From: Pseudomonas putida
GTDB taxonomy: Bacteria; Pseudomonadota; Gammaproteobacteria; Pseudomonadales; Pseudomonadaceae
Assembly: GCA_041071465.1 (NCBI GenBank)
Contig: CP163498.1
Location: 434,001 to 498,000 of the forward strand
DNA length: 64,000 bases
Direction: 5' to 3'
Positions 8,967 through 18,107 of this stretch are shown here, piece after piece. A model generated the notes under the pieces. That model saw only the letters and a list, made by a program, of their open reading frames with translations, made no database searches and was not told where the DNA came from. The position numbers and the translations under genes are program-made. The first letter of the stretch is position 1. Each line of letters starts with the position of its first letter.

Positions 8967-9404
8967 TCAGGACTTCTCGAGGTTGGCCAGAATCTTCGCA
9001 TGCACCCGCATGCAAACTTGCAATTCCGCCTCATCCACGCCGGTAAACAGTTCCACCCGCAGTTGATTGGCGATGGTCTCGATCTGGTCGATCAGTGGCT
9101 TGGCCGGGGGGCACAGCAAGATCTTCTTGGCCCGCCGGTCTTCTACCACTGCTTGCCGGCGCACCAACCCTTGCGCCTCCAGGCTGTCGAGCAGACGCGC
9201 CAGGGTCGGGCCTTCAACGCCCACGCTCTGGGCCAACTCACGCTGGGTCGGGGCTTCTTCGAAACGGGCCAGGTGCAGCAACACCAGCCAGCGCGCCTGG
9301 GACAGGTTGAGCCCGGCCAGGCGGCGGTCCAGTTCGGCGCGCCAACCCCGGGACATCTGGGCCAGCTGCATGCCGAAGCGGTGTTGGTTGTCGGTCAGGG
9401 GCAT
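8967..9404 (-). CDS. MarR/SlyA family transcriptional regulator
   Basis: The 145-residue winged-helix regulator is of SlyA type. SRGWRAELDRRLAGLNLSQARWLVLLHL is the SlyA-like dimer/helix region, followed by TQRELAQSVGVEGPTLARLLDSLEAQGLV (recognition helix about residues 53-81) and the wing VEDRRAKKILL. Such regulators respond to small aromatic ligands and often repress themselves. A near-consensus SlyA box lies about 28 bases upstream of the start, supporting autoregulation. It stands alone, convergent with plpD. The symbol slyA would be reasonable but is not certain. Confidence 0.88.
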   Translation of the reverse strand: MPLTDNQHRFGMQLAQMSRGWRAELDRRLAGLNLSQARWLVLLHLARFEEAPTQRELAQSVGVEGPTLARLLDSLEAQGLVRRQAVVEDRRAKKILLCPPAKPLIDQIETIANQLRVELFTGVDEAELQVCMRVHAKILANLEKS

Positions 9405-9431
9405 AAGTAACTCATTGAGTAGATCTAATTA

Positions 9432-9443
9432 TTAGGCAGCTAA
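9432..9443. promoter_or_regulatory. Putative SlyA/MarR operator
   Basis: TTAGGCAGCTAA matches the enterobacterial SlyA consensus TTAGCAAGCTAA at 10 of 12 positions, with both TTAG/CTAA half-sites perfect. It lies upstream of the SlyA-like gene and touches a TAATAA sequence that could be its -10 element. A second small palindrome, TAGATCTA, follows nearer the start. The functional assignment is inference. Confidence 0.55.
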
Positions 9444-9554
9444 CCATGCCCTGCCCCACGAGGCAAGGCTCGGTCCTGCTTACTTGTTCGATAATCGTCA
9501 AAAAGCATGACAAAGGTCAGCAGATGGCGCTTCTGCCTTCGATCCTGCCTGCGT

Positions 9555-11702
9555 TTACAGTTCGAATTCCGCCGCCAGCGCCGCGCGCACGCAATACAGC
9601 ACGCCCTCCGGTACCCGGGCCCCGAACTGCGGCGCAATGGCCGACACCGGCGGCAACTCGCCCTCGCCATCCAGGAACGCGTCCTGCACTTCCATCATCA
9701 GGTCTTCCGGCAGGTCGATGGCTTGCTCCAGGCTCAGCTCCTGGCGGCCCAGTGCCTCGGCCAGCAGGCTATACACGTTCTTCTCGCTGCAGTTGAGCTG
9801 CCCGGCGATCTGCGCCGGGGTCATGCCGGCTCGGGCCAGGCTGACCAGTTCGTGGCGCAGGTCGAGCACCACTTTCGGTGCCTCTTCGGTGCCGCCACTG
9901 TTGTTCAGTACTTCGAGGAACGCCTGGCCATAGCGCTCCAGCTTGCGCGCGCCCACACCGCTTACCTGGGCCATGTCGCTGAGGCTAACCGGCTGGCTGC
10001 GCAGCATTTCCAGCAGCGTCGAATCGGGGAAGATGACATACGGCGGCACGCTGTGCTCCTCGGCCAACTTGCGCCGCAACGTGCGCAACGCTTCCCACAG
10101 TTCGCGCTCTTCGGCACGCACCAGCTGGCTGGCCGGGCTGCCGCCGCTGGACGACGAGGCCTTGGCCGTGGTCTGCGGCTTGAGGTCACGGCGCAGTTGC
10201 AAGGTCACCTCGCCGCGCAGCAGTGGCCGGCAGCTGTCGGACAGGCGCAGGCCGCCGTAACCTTCCAGGTCGATGTCGACCAGGCCGCGCGCCACCAACT
10301 GACGGAACAGCGAACGCCATTCGACCTCGGCCAGGCCCTTGCCAACGCCGAATACCGATAGCTTCTCGTGGCCGAAATTGCGCACCTTCTCGTTGTCCTT
10401 GCCCAGCAGTACATCGACCAGATGGCCGACACCATAGCGCTGGCCGGTGCGGAACACCGCCGACAGCGCCTGGCGCGCCGGCTCGGTAGCGTCCCAGGTC
10501 TGGATGTTGTCGACACAGTTGTCGCAGTGGCCGCACGGTTGTTCGAGGGTTTCATCGAAGTAGGCCAGCAGCGACTGGCGGCGGCAGCGGGTTTCTTCGC
10601 ACAGCGCCAGCATGGCGTCGAGCTTGTGCTGTTCGATGCGCTTGTGGCGCTCATCGCCTTCGGAGTTCTGCAGCATCTGCTTGAGCATCACCATGTCCTG
10701 CAGGCCATAGGCCATCCAGGCATCGGACGGCAGGCCGTCACGGCCGGCGCGGCCGGTTTCCTGGTAATAGGCCTCAAGCGATTTAGGCAGGTCGAGGTGG
10801 GCAACGAAGCGCACGTTGGGCTTGTCGATACCCATGCCGAAGGCAATGGTCGCGACCATGATCAGCCCCTCCTCGTTGAGAAAGCGGTGCTGGTTGGCCG
10901 CGCGTGTCTCGGCAGCCAGGCCGGCGTGATACGGCAGCGCCGGGAAGCCCTGCTGGCAGAGGAATGCGGCGGTTTCGTCGACCTTCTTGCGCGACAGGCA
11001 GTAAACGATACCGGCGTTGCCGCGGCGCTCGCCGAGAAAAGCCATCAACTGCTTGCGCGGCGCTTCCTTGGGCACGATGCGGTAGAAGATGTTGGGTCGG
11101 TCGAAGCTCGAGAGGAAGCGTTCGGCGCCTTGCAGGTGCAGGCGCTGGACGATTTCTTCGCGGGTGCGCATATCGGCAGTGGCAGTAAGCGCAATGCGCG
11201 GCACATGCGGGAACAGTTCGGCCAGTTGGCCCAGTTGCAGGTACTCGGGGCGGAAATCGTGGCCCCATTGCGAAACGCAGTGGGCCTCGTCGATGGCGAA
11301 CAGCGAGATGTCCAGGTCACGCAGAAAATCCAGCATGCGCGGCTGCACCAGGCGCTCCGGCGCCAGGTAGAGCATTTTTACCTCGCCACGGCGCAGGCGC
11401 CCGGCCAGTTCACGCTGCTGTTCCGCGCTCAGGGTGGAATTCAGCGCGGCCGCCGAAACGCCCAGTTCGTCAAGCGTGGCGACCTGGTCGTCCATCAACG
11501 CGATCAGTGGCGAGACCACCACCGTCAGGCCCGGACGCAGCAGCCCCGGCACCTGAAAGCACAACGACTTGCCGCCGCCGGTGGGCATCAGCACCAGGGC
11601 ATCGCCGCCATTGGCCACGCATTCGATGATCGCTGCCTGGCGCCCACGGAAACTGTCGTAGCCGAAGATGTCCTTGAGAACGCGCTGAGCCTGTTCGAGC
11701 AT
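9555..11702 (-). CDS. recQ: ATP-dependent DNA helicase RecQ with C-terminal HTH extension
   Basis: This 3'-5' DNA helicase of 715 residues acts in recombination and fork repair. It shows Walker A MPTGGGKS (39-46), the DEAH box with the aromatic-rich loop ([14 protein letters not shown]), helicase C motifs with ETGRAGRDG, the RQC zinc cluster ([24 protein letters not shown] region), the RQC winged helix, an HRDC domain (about 520-595), and about 100 further residues including [25 protein letters not shown], a helix-turn-helix of the RecQ-tail (HTH_40) type. E. coli RecQ is about 609 residues, so the tail is an extension. The start at 11702 has GGAG at good spacing. Confidence 0.95.
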   Translation of the reverse strand: MLEQAQRVLKDIFGYDSFRGRQAAIIECVANGGDALVLMPTGGGKSLCFQVPGLLRPGLTVVVSPLIALMDDQVATLDELGVSAAALNSTLSAEQQRELAGRLRRGEVKMLYLAPERLVQPRMLDFLRDLDISLFAIDEAHCVSQWGHDFRPEYLQLGQLAELFPHVPRIALTATADMRTREEIVQRLHLQGAERFLSSFDRPNIFYRIVPKEAPRKQLMAFLGERRGNAGIVYCLSRKKVDETAAFLCQQGFPALPYHAGLAAETRAANQHRFLNEEGLIMVATIAFGMGIDKPNVRFVAHLDLPKSLEAYYQETGRAGRDGLPSDAWMAYGLQDMVMLKQMLQNSEGDERHKRIEQHKLDAMLALCEETRCRRQSLLAYFDETLEQPCGHCDNCVDNIQTWDATEPARQALSAVFRTGQRYGVGHLVDVLLGKDNEKVRNFGHEKLSVFGVGKGLAEVEWRSLFRQLVARGLVDIDLEGYGGLRLSDSCRPLLRGEVTLQLRRDLKPQTTAKASSSSGGSPASQLVRAEERELWEALRTLRRKLAEEHSVPPYVIFPDSTLLEMLRSQPVSLSDMAQVSGVGARKLERYGQAFLEVLNNSGGTEEAPKVVLDLRHELVSLARAGMTPAQIAGQLNCSEKNVYSLLAEALGRQELSLEQAIDLPEDLMMEVQDAFLDGEGELPPVSAIAPQFGARVPEGVLYCVRAALAAEFEL

Positions 11703-11948
11703 GTGCAACTCCAAATCGCCGTACCACCCTGAATACAACAGGCTGGACGAAAAACCCGCCCCGCACACGCCAAATGCGTAAGCGGTTTTTGCCAGGCGAC
11801 CGGTAAAACCTGCCCCTGGATGAAAAATCGCGGAGTATACCGCAGCGCCGTCCTGCACAGGCACCACGGCGATAGACGTTCCCTTTGCCCCGCTGCCGCT
11901 GCAAGGTGCTAGAATTCGTTATCGTTTATTCCCCAAGGTAGCCCTGTA

Positions 11949-12536
11949 ATGTCCTTCGCCGAGCAACTGACCCGCCTGCAAGCCTTCCTCGACGCCGACG
12001 AGCTGCACGAAGAAGCGCTGGACTATGTCGCCGCACACGGCTACCTCACCGCCCTGTCGATCAACGCCGAGGACGTGCCCGAGCGCGAATGGATCGACGC
12101 CCTGTTCGCCGAAGAGCCGCACTACGCCAGCGACGCCCAGCGCACCGAAATCGAAGCCACCCTGGTGGCATTGAAAGCGCACATTGCCCGCCAGCTGGCC
12201 AGCGACGAAGAATTCGACCTGCCATGCGAACTCGACCTGACCGTCGAGCCGGACGATTCCGACCTGCGCGGCTGGTGCATCGGCTTCATGGAAGGCGTGT
12301 TCCTGCGTGAAGAGGCCTGGTTCGAGAACGCCGAGGAAGAAGTCAGCGAGATGCTGCTGCCGATCATGGTTGGCTCGGGCCTGTTCGATGAACAACCAGA
12401 GTTCGCCGACATTGCCAGCAACGCCAACCTGCAGGACGACATGATCGTACAGATCCCCGAGGCGCTGAGTGCATTGTTCCTGCTGCTGCACGCCCCTGAC
12501 GAAAAACCGGCGCTGCTCAAGCCACGCCACCACTAA
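11949..12536 (+). CDS. YecA/UPF0149 family protein
   Basis: The 195-residue acidic cytoplasmic protein is of the UPF0149/YecA family. Marks are the LTRLQAFLDADELHEEALDYVAAHGYLTAL opening, the central GWCIGFMEGVF motif (about residues 112-122) and the LPIMVGSGLF stretch. It lacks the C-terminal SEC-C zinc motif seen in some YecA proteins. No biochemical role is established. It starts 246 bases from divergent recQ and is followed 7 bases later by the YbaN-like gene, so the two probably share a transcript. Confidence 0.85.
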   Translation: MSFAEQLTRLQAFLDADELHEEALDYVAAHGYLTALSINAEDVPEREWIDALFAEEPHYASDAQRTEIEATLVALKAHIARQLASDEEFDLPCELDLTVEPDDSDLRGWCIGFMEGVFLREEAWFENAEEEVSEMLLPIMVGSGLFDEQPEFADIASNANLQDDMIVQIPEALSALFLLLHAPDEKPALLKPRHH

Positions 12537-12543
12537 GCTGCCT

Positions 12544-12909
12544 ATGCGCTACCTGCTGCTGGCCACCGGCTGGCTCAGCGTTGCGCTGGGGGTGTTGGGG
12601 ATTTTTCTCCCGGTACTGCCCACCACCCCGTTCCTGCTATTGGCGGCGGCCTGCTTTGCCCGCAGCTCACCGCGCTTTCACCACTGGTTGGTCCATCACC
12701 CCAAGCTCGGGCCATGGATCCGTGACTACCTCAGTGGTGAAGGCATCCCCCTCAAGGGCAAGGTTTACGCCATCGGCCTGATGTGGGCCAGCATTGGCCT
12801 GTCGTGCTACCTGGTGCCGCTGTTCTGGGCGCGTACCTTCATGTTGACCAGCGCTGTACTCGTCAGCCTGTATATCCTCAAGCAAAAAACACTTCAGAAG
12901 CCAAGGTGA
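12544..12909 (+). CDS. YbaN family (DUF454) inner-membrane protein
   Basis: This is a 121-residue inner-membrane protein with about three hydrophobic segments (residues 3-40, 75-95, 98-112). The family signature is GVLGIFLPVLPTTPFLLLAAACFARSSPRFHHWL. E. coli YbaN belongs to this family; its role is unknown. It lies 7 bases downstream of the YecA-type gene, probably in the same operon. The ATG at 12544 was chosen because it begins the first transmembrane helix; the reading frame is open further upstream but overlaps the preceding gene. Confidence 0.85.
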   Translation: MRYLLLATGWLSVALGVLGIFLPVLPTTPFLLLAAACFARSSPRFHHWLVHHPKLGPWIRDYLSGEGIPLKGKVYAIGLMWASIGLSCYLVPLFWARTFMLTSAVLVSLYILKQKTLQKPR

Positions 12910-13220
12910 CAATATTTTGTCGCCAAATATCACTTTCGCCTAACTGCCACCTTCTTTATCGGAAATAGTTCTGGAACCGTGTGCAAGCCTTGTAAACATT
13001 GGTTTTCAGGGCGACTAACAGCATCGTTCCGAGGGCTGTAAGTGAAATTGATTAGACAATAAAAGTCTTATATGGCAATTTGATATGAATAAATCTTCTT
13101 ATCTATCGCGTTGAATGTACTTAGCTGTCTTGTTAAAAACCTGCAACACTATACGCGATAACTTTATCGTCATTTTTTTGGCGAACAGCAGGATAAATTC
13201 CAGGATCAGGGAGATGTACC
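12910..13220. other. AT-rich intergenic promoter region upstream of the TolC-family gene
   Basis: These 311 bases contain no gene I can support. They are strikingly AT-rich compared with the flanks, with many candidate -10 elements (for example TATGAATAA and TTATATGG) and runs such as CATTTTTTTGG close to the gene. This makes a complex promoter or a silencing site for an H-NS-like protein (MvaT/Turnover family) likely. I see no clear sigma-54 element or FleQ box. Confidence 0.5.
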
Positions 13221-14579
13221 ATGCGCGTTTTGAACCCCATCACCAGTGCATTACTGTTGGCCCTGGCGAGTGCCAACGTACAGGCGATGTCGATCACCGA
13301 GGCCGTCCAAAGCGCCGTGGACTACCACCCACAAGTCAGCTCCAACCGTAACAGCAAGCTGTCGGCCGATGAAGACGTGAAGTTTGCGCGTGGTGGCTAC
13401 TACCCTTCCGTGGACCTGGTCGCCGGCTACGGCCGCCAGCGTTCGGACAACACCACCACCCGTGCCGAGGGTAACCACAACAAGGAAACCCTCAGCTACA
13501 CCCAGTCCGAGCTGCGCCTGCGGCAGATGATCTTCGACGGCTTCAACACCTCGAATGAAGTGGGCCGCACCGAGGCTGTCTCTACCTCCCGCGCCTACTA
13601 CACCCAGGCTGTTGCCCAGGATGTCGCCCTGCGTGCGGTCGAGGTGTACCTGGAAGTGCTCAAGCGGCGCGAGCTGGTGACCCTGGCCAAGAACAACCTG
13701 CAAGCCCACCTGCGCGTCAACGACCAGATCGGCCTGCGTAACGAGCGCGGCGTTGGCAGCACCGCCGACCTTGACCAGTCCCGCGCCCGTCGCGCCCTGG
13801 CGGAAAACAACCTGGACACCGCCGAAGTCGACCTGGCCGATGCCGAGGCCAACTTCTTCAGCGTGATCGGCCGCGCGCCGGACGAGCTGGAAAGCCCGCA
13901 AACCATCAAGGGCGAGGTGCCTGAGAGCCTCGAGGGGGCACGCGACAGCATGCGCCAGAACAACCCTTACATCAAATCTGCACAGGCTGACGTCAATGCG
14001 GCCGAGCAGCAGTACGAAGTGGGCAAGTCGACCTTCTACCCGCGCTTCGACGCCATTCTGGCAACCGGTGCCAACAACAACACCGGCGGCGAAAAAGGCC
14101 ACAACAACAACGACTGGCAAGCTGGCGTGGAGATGAACTACAACCTGTTCCGCGGCGGTAGTGACAAGGCGCGCCTGCAGTCCGACGCGCACAAGATCAA
14201 CCAGGCCCTGGACATCCGCAACAACGCCCTGCGTGAGTTGACCGAGAACCTGAGCCTGGCGTGGAACGCCATGAACAATGCCAGCAAACAGCTGCCGACC
14301 GCGCGTGAATACGCCGAGACCACCAAGCGCGTACGTGCGGCCTACCAGGACCAGTTCGGCCTGGGCCAGCGTACCTTGCTGGACGTGCTGGACAGTGAGA
14401 ACGAGCTGTACAACGCAGACCGCCGCTATACCGAGGTGCGTTATACCGAGGAGTTCTCGCGCTACCGCGTGCTGGCGACCATGGGTGAGTTGCTGACCAA
14501 GCAGCGTATTTCGCTGCCACCAGAGGCGCTGGCGACTACCGAAGTGCGCACTGAGGCGCGTCTGCCTGAGATGCGCTGA
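13221..14579 (+). CDS. TolC family outer-membrane channel for type I secretion (AggA/LapE-like)
   Basis: This is a trimeric outer-membrane/periplasmic channel subunit of 452 residues. It has a signal peptide (MRVLNPITSALLLALASANVQA, residues 1-22) and the duplicated TolC repeat: SITEAVQSAVDYHPQV opens repeat 1 and LRQNNPYIKSAQADVNAAEQ-like sequence opens repeat 2, with the FLGQRTLLDVLDSENEL-type equatorial motif near residue 390. Pseudomonads use such proteins (AggA, LapE) to export large RTX adhesins, but no ABC or membrane-fusion partner is adjacent here, so the cargo is not known. GGGAG precedes the ATG. The unusually AT-rich upstream region suggests elaborate regulation. Confidence 0.9.
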   Translation: MRVLNPITSALLLALASANVQAMSITEAVQSAVDYHPQVSSNRNSKLSADEDVKFARGGYYPSVDLVAGYGRQRSDNTTTRAEGNHNKETLSYTQSELRLRQMIFDGFNTSNEVGRTEAVSTSRAYYTQAVAQDVALRAVEVYLEVLKRRELVTLAKNNLQAHLRVNDQIGLRNERGVGSTADLDQSRARRALAENNLDTAEVDLADAEANFFSVIGRAPDELESPQTIKGEVPESLEGARDSMRQNNPYIKSAQADVNAAEQQYEVGKSTFYPRFDAILATGANNNTGGEKGHNNNDWQAGVEMNYNLFRGGSDKARLQSDAHKINQALDIRNNALRELTENLSLAWNAMNNASKQLPTAREYAETTKRVRAAYQDQFGLGQRTLLDVLDSENELYNADRRYTEVRYTEEFSRYRVLATMGELLTKQRISLPPEALATTEVRTEARLPEMR

Positions 14580-14596
14580 TCGGGCTTGAATCAGCC

Positions 14597-14615
14597 GGGG
14601 CTGCATTGCAGCCCC
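14597..14615. repeat. GGGGCTGC hairpin between convergent tolC-like gene and tapT
   Basis: This is the same design as the hairpin after plpD: perfect 8-bp arms GGGGCTGC and GCAGCCCC around a three-base loop, located in the 42-base gap between two convergent genes. It probably protects or ends both transcripts. There is no U-tract. Confidence 0.5.
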
Positions 14616-14621
14616 CAGCCC

Positions 14622-15221
14622 TCACTCGGTGCCATGGTTACGCTGGAACGTCTCCTCGCCCATGGCCCTGATCTGCCCCTCGATCAACGCTTCGAACGGC
14701 GCCAGCAGTGCATCAAAGCAAACGGGTTGCTCCAACGCGTTCAATGCTCCCACCACCGCTTCGATAGTCGACAGTGCCCCCGCCTCAGGCGCCTTGCGCA
14801 GCCGGTAACGTGAAGGCGCGACAGCCCCCAGCGTGACCCGCGGCAACCCTTCCAATAGCGGGTTCATGTACAACAACTTGCGCGCCTTGCGCCAGGTGCC
14901 GTCGGGCACGATAAGCAGCAACGGTTTGTCCTCGGCCTCACCATAAGCCGTCAGCACCCGAGCATCGTCGCCCGGAAATAGCAGGGCCGGCCGGTAACCA
15001 GGCGTCGCGAGCAAATCGCCCAAGTCGTTGAAAACCTCACCCACCCGCAACTCGGCATTGTTCAAGCCAAGGGCCGCAAGGCGAGCAGTATTCAGGGCAT
15101 GGGCAGTTTCACTGGGGTGCTGCAGCAGAATCACGCGGGTATTGCTGTCGAGTGCGGGGATCAGTGGGCATAGGCAGTGGTCGAGCGGGCGCTGACAGCG
15201 CTCGCAGCGGGGTCTGGGCAT
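14622..15221 (-). CDS. tapT: tRNA-uridine aminocarboxypropyltransferase (DTW domain)
   Basis: The 199-residue enzyme belongs to the DTW family (E. coli YfiP/TapT), which transfers the 3-amino-3-carboxypropyl group of S-adenosylmethionine to U47 of tRNAs. An N-terminal zinc-like cluster CERCQRPLDHCLC (Cys6, 9, 16, 18) is followed by ILLQHPSE and the signature PDGTWRKARKLL. The C-terminal RKAPEAGALSTIEAV matches the family. Start 15221 has AAGGAGAA upstream; an open extension further upstream has no ribosome binding site. Cytoplasmic, single gene. Confidence 0.9.
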   Translation of the reverse strand: MPRPRCERCQRPLDHCLCPLIPALDSNTRVILLQHPSETAHALNTARLAALGLNNAELRVGEVFNDLGDLLATPGYRPALLFPGDDARVLTAYGEAEDKPLLLIVPDGTWRKARKLLYMNPLLEGLPRVTLGAVAPSRYRLRKAPEAGALSTIEAVVGALNALEQPVCFDALLAPFEALIEGQIRAMGEETFQRNHGTE

Positions 15222-15285
15222 GGGGTTCTCCTTGGCGGAGACAGTTTGCCACAGAACCGGGGCCCGCTTGGCGGGCCCGGCCTTC

Positions 15286-16851
15286 TCAGCGGTTGAACCG
15301 CTCCGCCAGGCTATGCAGGTACTCCGCCATGCGCTCCAGGTCCTGGCTGATCTGCGCGCCCTGCCTGGCCTGCCCGGCACTCTGGTCACACAGTTGGGCA
15401 ATCCTCACGATCTGCTGGTTGATGTCCTCGGCCACATGGCTTTGCTGCTCCGATGCCGTCGCCATCTGCTGGCTCATGCCGGTGATGCGACTGACCGCCT
15501 GGGCAATCCCGCTCAGCGCCGCCTGCACCGCCTCGACACTGTGCACGCTGTCCCGAGAGATCTGCTCGCCCCGGCTGGCCGTGCTCACTGCCCGCTCTGC
15601 CCCGGCCCGCAAGGAGGCGATAATGTGGTGAATCTCGTCGGTCGAAGCGCGGGTGCGCTGGGCCAGCGAACGCACTTCATCAGCCACCACGGCAAACCCG
15701 CGCCCCTGTTCGCCGGCACGCGCCGCTTCAATGGCGGCATTAAGCGCCAGCAGGTTGGTCTGCTCGGCAATCGAGGTGATCACGTCGACCACGCTGCCTA
15801 TCGACTGGGTTTGCTCTGCCAGGGCATTCACTGCCTGGCCAATGTCATTGACCGCATCGCTCATGCTACCCATGGCCTTCAGGCTCTGCAGCGCCAGCTC
15901 GCTACCCTGCTGCGCCAATTGGTCGGCATCACCCGCCGCATGTGCCGTGCTCTGCACGTTGTGGGTAACCTGCTGGATGGTGGCCGCCATTTGCGCAATG
16001 GCCGTGGCCGACTGATCGGTTTCACTGCGCTGGCGGTCGAGCATCTGCGCCTGGGCATCGGACAGATCGGAAGATTGCGCCGCCCGCGACTTCACCCCGA
16101 CCCCGGCATCCACAAGCCGGGTGAGGGCCGTTTGCAGGCGTGCTTCCTCGCTGATGATGGCCAGGTCAAGCTGGCCTTGCAGCCCTGGATTGTCGCTGTA
16201 GGTCAACGCCACCAACGGGCTGGTAAAGGCCTTGGGGTGCTCAGCCAGCGTGCGGCGGATGACCTGGTTCTGCCGGTGCTCGATCAGGTACCAGGCCAGC
16301 AGCAAGCTGGCCATCAGTACACCAAGCGCCGCATAGGGCGGTAGCCATAGGTAACCCGCCGCCGACACCAGGCCTGCGCCGATCAGTGGCCAGCCATGGC
16401 CCAGACCGTGCCCCAGGCGAGCCGCCCACGGCACCGGCCCGCGCCCATCGCGCAAGCGCGCGTACAGCGCTTCGGCACGGCGAATCTGATCCCTTGTGGG
16501 CACCGAGCGTACTGACTCGTAGCCACTGATGCGGCCTTGTTCGTAAATCGCCGTGACGTAGGCGCTGACCCAGTAGTAATCGCCATTCTTCGCCCGGTTC
16601 TTGACCACCCCCATCCACGGCTTGCCCTGCTTGATCGTCTCCCACATATGGTCGAACACCGCCGGCGGCATATCTGGGTGGCGTACCAGGTTGTGCGGTT
16701 GGCCGACCAGCTCGTCGTAGGTAAAACCGCTGATCGCCACAAAGGCGTCATTGCAGTAGGTGATGCGGCTGTTGAGGTCCGTGGTGGAAATCAGGCGTTG
16801 ATCGCTGGAGAAGGTTCTTTCGTGCTCAGTGACGGGCAAATTCATGCGCAT
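15286..16851 (-). CDS. aer: PAS domain methyl-accepting chemotaxis protein, Aer-like aerotaxis receptor
   Basis: This is a 521-residue receptor. The N-terminal PAS domain (about residues 15-120) has [38 protein letters not shown], the FAD-type Aer PAS pattern. A double hydrophobic hairpin (about 150-190) anchors it. The C-terminal methyl-accepting domain carries the invariant hairpin tip [21 protein letters not shown]. It should sense redox or energy state and signal to CheA. AAGGA precedes the first ATG; another ATG two codons on is possible. It sits next to gbuR/gbuA; from memory, P. aeruginosa also has a PAS chemoreceptor (bdlA) at that position. Confidence 0.88.
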   Translation of the reverse strand: MRMNLPVTEHERTFSSDQRLISTTDLNSRITYCNDAFVAISGFTYDELVGQPHNLVRHPDMPPAVFDHMWETIKQGKPWMGVVKNRAKNGDYYWVSAYVTAIYEQGRISGYESVRSVPTRDQIRRAEALYARLRDGRGPVPWAARLGHGLGHGWPLIGAGLVSAAGYLWLPPYAALGVLMASLLLAWYLIEHRQNQVIRRTLAEHPKAFTSPLVALTYSDNPGLQGQLDLAIISEEARLQTALTRLVDAGVGVKSRAAQSSDLSDAQAQMLDRQRSETDQSATAIAQMAATIQQVTHNVQSTAHAAGDADQLAQQGSELALQSLKAMGSMSDAVNDIGQAVNALAEQTQSIGSVVDVITSIAEQTNLLALNAAIEAARAGEQGRGFAVVADEVRSLAQRTRASTDEIHHIIASLRAGAERAVSTASRGEQISRDSVHSVEAVQAALSGIAQAVSRITGMSQQMATASEQQSHVAEDINQQIVRIAQLCDQSAGQARQGAQISQDLERMAEYLHSLAERFNR

Positions 16852-16988
16852 CTTGGGCGATCCTTGCAGGATGAAATGAAGGGAAAATCATCAGCGCAAG
16901 TTGATGTGTAGCAGAGCGCTATCAGGATAGCGGTCAGCTTTTGCCAGAATTTAACGCCTCCCGACGGAATGCATGAATACGTCGCATC

Positions 16989-17882
16989 TCAGCCCACGTT
17001 GAGTTGGCTTTTCAGCAGGTCACGGAAGGTCTGGATCAACGGTTCACGGCTACGCCCACGGCGAATGATCAGCGAGAACGGGGCCTGGTAACCGAAGGTC
17101 GACGGCGACAGCACGCGCAAGTCGCCCTTGTCGACCCAGGCCTGGGCGTAGTGCTCGGGCAAGTAGCCGATGTAGGCGCCGGAAAGGATCAGGATCAACT
17201 GCGCCTCCATACTTTCCACTGTTGCCGCGCTGTGCTTGAAGCCATGCCGGGCCAGTTCGGCCTGGCTCCAGTAGCCGCGCCCGACCATGCGCTGCTGGGT
17301 CACCACCTGCTCGGGAATGCGCCGCTCGGTGTACAGCGGATGGCGGCTGCTGCAGTACAACCAATGCTGTTCACGGTACAGCGGCTGGTAAAGCAGCCCG
17401 CTCATGCGCGAAGAAAACGCGCCGATGGCCAGGTCCAGGCGGTTGTCCTGCACACCCAGTTGCAGCTCGTAAGGGCTGGACACCGACAGATGCAGGTGCA
17501 CCGCCGGGTGTTCCTGGCTATAGGCCCCGATGGCCTCGGCCAGCGGCAAGGCACGGTCGCCGACCGTGGAGTCGATCACCCCAAGATTGAGGGTGCCGCG
17601 CAACTCGCCTTTGAGGGCGGCGGCATACTGCTCGAAGCCGTCCAGCTCGGCCAGCAGGCGCAGGGTTTCCTGATGGAACAGCTCGCCCTTGCTGGTCAGG
17701 CTGAAGCCCCCACGCCCACGGTGGCACAGCACGATACCCAAAGCACCCTCCAGCTGGCTCATGTAGGTGCTGATGGCCGAGGTGGACAGGTTCAGTTCGC
17801 GCTGGGCGTTGGCAAAGCCCTGGTGGCGCACCACGCTGATGAAGATGCGCAGCAGTTTCAGGTCGGGCAGGGTCGAGGCCAT
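16989..17882 (-). CDS. gbuR: LysR family regulator, GbuR-like
   Basis: This is a 297-residue LysR regulator with an N-terminal winged helix (KLLRIFISVVRHQGFANAQRELNLSTSAISTYMSQLEGALG, residues 9-50) and a periplasmic-binding-like effector domain. It is divergent from gbuA with a 225-base gap containing a 9-bp inverted repeat that fits a LysR operator. In P. aeruginosa the LysR gene in this position, gbuR, activates guanidinobutyrase. The name here is by context and family, not by a distinctive sequence motif. Confidence 0.8.
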   Translation of the reverse strand: MASTLPDLKLLRIFISVVRHQGFANAQRELNLSTSAISTYMSQLEGALGIVLCHRGRGGFSLTSKGELFHQETLRLLAELDGFEQYAAALKGELRGTLNLGVIDSTVGDRALPLAEAIGAYSQEHPAVHLHLSVSSPYELQLGVQDNRLDLAIGAFSSRMSGLLYQPLYREQHWLYCSSRHPLYTERRIPEQVVTQQRMVGRGYWSQAELARHGFKHSAATVESMEAQLILILSGAYIGYLPEHYAQAWVDKGDLRVLSPSTFGYQAPFSLIIRRGRSREPLIQTFRDLLKSQLNVG

Positions 17883-17936
17883 GGTGCAACGGTTCCACGA
17901 GGGTATTTGCGCGCAGTTTAACCGCTGCGCCAGCCT

Positions 17937-17960
17937 TTAGTTCAGAAAATCCTGAACTAA
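17937..17960. promoter_or_regulatory. Putative LysR-type operator between gbuR and gbuA
   Basis: Perfect 9-bp arms TTAGTTCAG and CTGAACTAA are separated by six bases. The site lies 55 bases from the regulator start and about 150 bases from the gbuA start. It is the only strong inverted repeat in the divergent region, and its inner TTCAG/CTGAA halves suit a LysR dimer. Inference only. Confidence 0.55.
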
Positions 17961-18107
17961 GTATTTGTCGGTAGCGATTCTTCCCGGGCACTACCTTGAG
18001 CAGACTTGGCCGAAATGTCCCTGCCCGCCGGCAAAACCACACTTGAAAGGCGCGCGGCGGCACAGGTTCGAACAAACAGAACAATCGACCGACTGATGAG
18101 GCCCACC

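Noticed and set aside
10368..11732. Plus-strand open frame of about 454 codons opposite recQ
   Set aside because: Shadow of recQ, which has all helicase motifs.
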